Origin: Nitrospira sp.
GTDB lineage: Bacteria; Nitrospirota; Nitrospiria; Nitrospirales; Nitrospiraceae
Reading direction: 5' to 3'
Length of the DNA stretch: 64,000 nt
NCBI GenBank assembly: GCA_030123565.1
Contig: CP126122.1
Span: 2,406,800-2,470,799, forward strand
Part shown: positions 60,084 to 64,000 of the stretch, piece by piece
How the letters are laid out: each line of letters starts with the position of its first letter
Numbering within the stretch: position 1 is the first letter of the stretch
Translations under genes and position numbers: made by a program
The notes under the pieces: generated by a model
Seen by the model: only the letters and a program-made list of their open reading frames with translations
Told to the model about the DNA's origin: nothing
Databases searched by the model: none

Positions 60084-62837
60084 ATGGGCACACTCCGTCG
60101 CACGATCCCCCAAGACAAGGTGGCCGGCCACGGGCTTCCGGGATGGGCACAGCTCGGGGTGATCGGCCTGTTGATCGCCCTGATCTTTCTGCTCGACTGC
60201 ATGACTCCTCGCGGAATCCCGGTCTGGATTCTATACCTTGTCCCCTTGGTGCTCACCTATCGGGCCCCGTATGACTGGATTCCCTCCTCGACGGCTTTGG
60301 CCTGTGCAGCCCTTACCTTCCTCGGTTACCTTTCCACCCCCTCCCTAGCCGGAGTACCAGGTTGGATTCCGCTGCTCAATCGTTCGGTCAGCCTCGGCGT
60401 CTTCGCGGTCATCGCCTATCTGATCGTCCAACACAGACGCATGACCAAAGACCTGATCAACGCGGCGACGTTGGAGGCCGAACACCAAGCCCTGCAGCTC
60501 AGAGAAAGCCTGCTGTTGAAAAGCGCGAATGAAGTGCGCGATCTCTATGAGCATGCACCTTGCGGATACCATTCCCTCGATCAGCAGGGCCTGATCATCG
60601 CCGTCAACCAGACGGAACTGGATTGGCTGGGGTACCGGCGCGACGAGTTGGTCGGCCAGACTCGGATTACCGACCTCCTGACCCCCGCCAGCGCGGACCT
60701 CGTTCGCCGACGTTTTCCGGACTTCATTCAAGAAGGCCATATCAGCGATCTGGAACTCGACATGGTGCGGAAAGATGGGTCAATCCTGCCCATCCTGCTC
60801 AGCGCCACGGCAGTGAGAGACGCCGAAGGCCGTTTCGTCGCCAGCCGCTCGACGATTCTCGACATTACCGAGCGCCGAAAGGCCGACGAAGCTCTCCGTG
60901 TCAGCCACCAGGCACTCGAAGCCGAAGTTCGGCAACGGACGGCCGAACTTCAATTGGCCAACCATCGATTGGAAGAAGAACTCGCCCACAGCCGGCGAAC
61001 GGGAGACGCCCTCAAATCGAGTGAAGCGCGATTCCGGGAACTGGTGGAATGTCTGCCGCAACTGATCTGGACCTGTCTGCCAGACGGAGCGTGCGACTAT
61101 GTGAGTCCGCAGTGGGTTCACTATACCGGCGTACCGGAAGGGGAGCACTTAGGGAGCGGCTGGCTTCAACAACTCCATCCGGACGACCGGCAAGGTACGA
61201 TCGAACGGTGGCAACTGAACGTCGCCGCCGTCCAACCGTTCGAGACCGAGTTTCGCATCCGGGGAAGAGACGGGCGATACCGGTGGTTCCATACGCGGGC
61301 CGCCCCGCTGCGTGACGGAGACGGCCGCCTCGTAAAATGGTTGGGCACCCACACCGACGTCCACGACCGCAAACATGCCGAAGAAGTGCAGGCGCGGCTG
61401 GGTGCCATCGTCGAGTCCTCGTCAGACGCCATTATCAGTAAGTCCCTGGACGGACTCGTCCTCACATGGAACAAGAGCGCCGAGGAAATGTTCGGGTACT
61501 CCGGCGAGGACATCGTCGGCCGCTCCATTCTCCTCATCGTCCCTTCCGATCGTCGGCGGGAGGAGTCGATGCTCATCGAGCAGATCAAGAGAGGGATAAG
61601 GATTCAACAGTATGAAACCGTCCGCACCCGCAAAGACGGCAGTTCGCTTCACGTCTCGCTGACGGTGTCCCCGATCATGGATATCCTGGGCACCGTCACC
61701 GCCGTCTCGACGATCGCCCGCGATATCACCGCGAGGAAACGCGCGGAAGAGACGATGGAGCAGCAACGCCAACTCCTGGAGTTATCCTATGAGCCGATCT
61801 TCGCCTGGGATCTGCAGCGCGGCATCGTCGAATGGAATCGAGGCTGCGAACAGCTGTATGGCTTCACGCAATCGGAAGCCTTGGGACAGGTGAGCCACCA
61901 CCTGTTGAAAACGGCGTTCCCCTGCCCCCTCGCCGAGATCCATGCCGTATTGCAATCAACCGGTGAGTGGACGGGGGAAATTCGCCAGCGCACCAAAGAC
62001 GGGCAGGAGGTGCTGGTGGAAAGCCGCTGGGGCCTGCTCAAGAGCCACGGCCGCAGCCTGGTGCTGGAGACCAACCGCGACATCACCGAACGGCGACGTT
62101 CCGAGTCGATGTTGATCAGGAAGAATAAGGACCTGGAAACCCTTCTCTATGTCACGTCTCACGACTTGAAGGAGCCGCTTCGTGCGATCGAAAGCTTTTC
62201 ATTGCTCATCCAGGAACGGTATGCGGATCGGTTCGATGACAAGGGCCGGGACTTTCTCATGCGGATCGTCCGCGCCACCCAGCGGCTCGATCAACTGCTC
62301 ACGGACATTCTCAACCTCTCCCGCGCACAACGTATGGATCCACCCGTCGAGGATGTCGAGGCGGAACTGCTGGTCCAGGAGGTCCTGCGCAGGCTGGAGA
62401 GCCGCATCAAGGATTCGCACGCCCGGATCGTGCTTCGCTCGCCTCTGCCGCGACTACGCGTCAACAGGACCTGGGCCATCCAGGGTATCTACAACCTCGT
62501 CGCGAATGCCCTTAAATTCAGCCGCCCGGGAGAACCGCCCGAGATCGAGATCCTTTCCTATCGAAAGGAGGACCAGGAGGGCAAACGAATCCTGGGTTTG
62601 ATCGTGCGGGATCGCGGCCCGGGGGTTGCGCCGGAGCAACGGGATCGAATCTTCGAACTGTTCCGCCGAGCCGTAGGGCGCGAGATCGAGGGCACCGGGG
62701 CGGGCCTCGCCATCGTCCGGCAGGTGGCGGAACGGCACGGGGGCCGTGCCTGGGTCGAACCAAGGGAAGGCGGCGGGTCTGAGTTTTTCATTACATTCGG
62801 CTTGGAACAGGATATAGCTGCAAAGGTATGCCCATGA
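60084..62837 (+). CDS. Multi-PAS sensor histidine kinase
   Basis: 917 residues from ATG 60084, preceded by AGGAGAGGG. Four or five hydrophobic segments in residues 15-135 form a membrane sensor region. PAS domains follow near residues 165-280, 325-435, 445-560 and 570-680 ('DLYEHAPCGYHSLDQQG', 'ELVECLPQLIWTCLPDG', 'AIVESSSDAIISKSLDG', 'ELSYEPIFAWDLQRG'). HisKA has the phospho-His in 'YVTSHDLKEPLRAIESFSLL' near residue 695. HATPase has 'NLVANALKFSR' and 'DRGPGVAPEQRDRIFELFRR'. The next gene starts within its stop as ATGA, so it is the likely phosphate acceptor. Confidence 0.93.
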   Translation: MGTLRRTIPQDKVAGHGLPGWAQLGVIGLLIALIFLLDCMTPRGIPVWILYLVPLVLTYRAPYDWIPSSTALACAALTFLGYLSTPSLAGVPGWIPLLNRSVSLGVFAVIAYLIVQHRRMTKDLINAATLEAEHQALQLRESLLLKSANEVRDLYEHAPCGYHSLDQQGLIIAVNQTELDWLGYRRDELVGQTRITDLLTPASADLVRRRFPDFIQEGHISDLELDMVRKDGSILPILLSATAVRDAEGRFVASRSTILDITERRKADEALRVSHQALEAEVRQRTAELQLANHRLEEELAHSRRTGDALKSSEARFRELVECLPQLIWTCLPDGACDYVSPQWVHYTGVPEGEHLGSGWLQQLHPDDRQGTIERWQLNVAAVQPFETEFRIRGRDGRYRWFHTRAAPLRDGDGRLVKWLGTHTDVHDRKHAEEVQARLGAIVESSSDAIISKSLDGLVLTWNKSAEEMFGYSGEDIVGRSILLIVPSDRRREESMLIEQIKRGIRIQQYETVRTRKDGSSLHVSLTVSPIMDILGTVTAVSTIARDITARKRAEETMEQQRQLLELSYEPIFAWDLQRGIVEWNRGCEQLYGFTQSEALGQVSHHLLKTAFPCPLAEIHAVLQSTGEWTGEIRQRTKDGQEVLVESRWGLLKSHGRSLVLETNRDITERRRSESMLIRKNKDLETLLYVTSHDLKEPLRAIESFSLLIQERYADRFDDKGRDFLMRIVRATQRLDQLLTDILNLSRAQRMDPPVEDVEAELLVQEVLRRLESRIKDSHARIVLRSPLPRLRVNRTWAIQGIYNLVANALKFSRPGEPPEIEILSYRKEDQEGKRILGLIVRDRGPGVAPEQRDRIFELFRRAVGREIEGTGAGLAIVRQVAERHGGRAWVEPREGGGSEFFITFGLEQDIAAKVCP

Positions 62838-63274
62838 CGATGACACCGTTCGATATTCTGATCGCGGAGGACAACGAAGACGACATCCTGCTGATCCAGG
62901 AGGCCTTCTCGGAAGGGAACATCATCAACCGGATCGCCGTCGTCAGGGACGGTGAGGAGGCCTTGGCCTATTTGCGCGGTGAGGAGCGTTTTCGCAGAAC
63001 TCCCCTGCCCGGCATGCTGCTCCTCGATATCAACATGCCCAAGAAGAACGGACTCGAAGTGCTGGAGGAAATCAAGGCGGACATCCGCCTTCGTGCGTTG
63101 CCGGTGATCATGTTGACGGTCAGCGAACGCGATGAGGATATTTTGCGGGCCTTTGCCCAGGGCGCCTGCTCCTACATCCGAAAGCCGGTCACCCTGTCCC
63201 GATTCATCGCGGTGGTCAAGGAATTCGAACGGTACTGGAGTCTCGTCTCAAAAATTCCCACGCTGGCCAGGTAA
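62834..63274 (+). CDS. Single-domain response regulator (Rcp1/CheY-like)
   Basis: 146 residues from ATG 62834, which overlaps the kinase stop as ATGA and has AAGG 7 bases upstream. An ATG at 62828 is an alternative. 'ILIAEDNEDDILLIQEAF' holds the acidic pocket, 'MLLLDINMPKKNGLEVLEEI' the phospho-Asp and 'CSYIRKPVTLSRF' the Lys. There is no output domain. This form pairs with phytochrome-type and PAS kinases and relays phosphate. Confidence 0.94.
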   Translation: MTMTPFDILIAEDNEDDILLIQEAFSEGNIINRIAVVRDGEEALAYLRGEERFRRTPLPGMLLLDINMPKKNGLEVLEEIKADIRLRALPVIMLTVSERDEDILRAFAQGACSYIRKPVTLSRFIAVVKEFERYWSLVSKIPTLAR

Positions 63275-63277
63275 CCT

Positions 63278-64000
63278 ATGATCGTGCTCCTCATCGAAGA
63301 CAACGAAGATGATGCCGAATTGATCCGTGAAGCACTGTCTCCCCATTCTTCCCATTCCATCACCCTCGAATGGGCGGACCGGCTTGAGACGGGATTCTCG
63401 AAGCTGGCCCGCAGTGCCGTCGACGCCGTCCTTCTGGACCTGTCCCTCCCAGACAGCCATGGATTGAACACCCTCGACCAGGTCAGGACACAGATTCAAG
63501 ACGCTCCGGTGATCGTCCTCACCGGTCTGGACGACGAGCGGGTCGCAGAAGAGGCCCTGCGGCATGGGGCTCAGGACTATCTTGTGAAGGGCCGGTTGGA
63601 CGGAGACCTGCTGCGGCGCGCCATTCGTTATGCGATGGGCCGCCACCAGGTCGAACAGGCCCTGCGCAAGAGCGAAGAACGGTTTCAATTGGCCTGCCGC
63701 GCCACCAACGACGGGATTTGGGACTGGGACATCGGCGCCGATGCGGTGTGGTGGAACGATGCCTATGAGGCGGTGTTCGGCGATCACTCCCACGGGAAGG
63801 GGCAAAACTTGGCGGCTTGGTCGGAACGTATCCATCCGGATGAGCGGGCGTCCGTAGTCGCCGACCTGACCGACACCTTGCGTTCAGACCGACGTTTATG
63901 GACGGGGGAATACCGGTTTCGTCGCGCCGATGGAACGTATGTCTATGTGATCGACCGCGGGTATGTCATCCGCGACCACGAAGGCGTTCCGCGCCGCATG
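63278..64000 (+). CDS. REC-PAS signalling protein, partial (C-terminus beyond right edge)
   Basis: 241 residues visible from ATG 63278. A receiver domain comes first, with 'IVLLIEDNEDDAELIREAL', phospho-Asp in 'DAVLLDLSLPDSHGLNTLDQ' and Lys in 'GAQDYLVKGRLD'. A short helix and a PAS domain of the PAS_3 type follow ('EERFQLACRATNDGIWDWDI', 'ERIHPDERASVV'). The rest, probably a histidine kinase or diguanylate cyclase output, is outside the window. It is 3 bp downstream of the CheY-like gene, so the three genes form one signalling operon. Confidence 0.9.
   Translation, partial: MIVLLIEDNEDDAELIREALSPHSSHSITLEWADRLETGFSKLARSAVDAVLLDLSLPDSHGLNTLDQVRTQIQDAPVIVLTGLDDERVAEEALRHGAQDYLVKGRLDGDLLRRAIRYAMGRHQVEQALRKSEERFQLACRATNDGIWDWDIGADAVWWNDAYEAVFGDHSHGKGQNLAAWSERIHPDERASVVADLTDTLRSDRRLWTGEYRFRRADGTYVYVIDRGYVIRDHEGVPRRM

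Noticed and set aside
1..64000. tRNA, rRNA or CRISPR arrays
   Set aside because: I looked for cloverleaf ends, rRNA-like stretches and regularly spaced direct repeats and saw none.

Overview
The window is GC-rich and gene-dense and comes from a diderm bacterium with a complete-looking LPS assembly block. A Nitrospira-like member of Nitrospirota is my best guess. The basis is the LpxI-type lipid A pathway, tandem OmpH genes beside bamA, the phytochrome-type kinase/response-regulator module, and an intergenic palindromic repeat of a kind I associate with Nitrospira. This is recognition, not a database match.

Layout. Almost everything from 1 to 52,835 lies on the minus strand and is transcribed toward position 1. 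Positions 1-14,900 hold a surface-glycan modification block: a GT4 enzyme cut by the window edge, a radical SAM/SPASM protein, another GT4, a methyltransferase-transglutaminase fusion, a deacetylase-like protein, a formyltransferase-like protein, AsnB, two DegT-family sugar aminotransferases, an epimerase and a WbpB-WbpD-type fusion. Positions 15,189-19,740 are a damaged zone. It contains an O-antigen ligase pseudogene split by an IS1182-like and an IS5-like element, both inserted at CTAG, then an intact GDP-fucose synthase gene and a decayed gmd remnant. Positions 19,944-25,107 carry an intact O-antigen ligase with its own promoter, an intact gmd, and rfbD-rfbB-rfbA for dTDP-rhamnose without rfbC. 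Positions 25,254-38,275 hold glycosyltransferases (GT2, GT4, GT9), a small methyltransferase and an LtaS/MdoB-like phosphoglycerol transferase.

Positions 38,300-52,835 are the LPS core, lipid A and outer membrane block: a waaF-gmhB fusion, lpxK, waaA, a DUF374 acyltransferase with an A9 frameshift, msbA, lpxB, a Gfo/Idh oxidoreductase, lpxI, lpxA, fabZ, two ompH genes and bamA. lpxD, lpxC, O-unit flippase/polymerase and ABC export genes are not in the window.

From 53,159 the genes run on the plus strand: galU (probably leaderless), lon, thiL, a DUF2062 membrane protein, an HD phosphohydrolase, a roughly 210-bp palindromic repeat, a multi-PAS histidine kinase, a CheY-like regulator and a REC-PAS protein cut by the right edge.

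How the parts fit. The right-hand minus-strand block makes and exports lipid A and core and inserts outer membrane proteins. The central block supplies GDP-6-deoxyhexoses and dTDP-rhamnose and assembles the glycan. The left block probably adds unusual amino, formyl, amide or acyl groups. The least familiar part is 1-8,000, where a methyltransferase fused to a transglutaminase-like fold, a radical SAM protein and a formyltransferase lacking its usual Asn sit in one near-continuous run.
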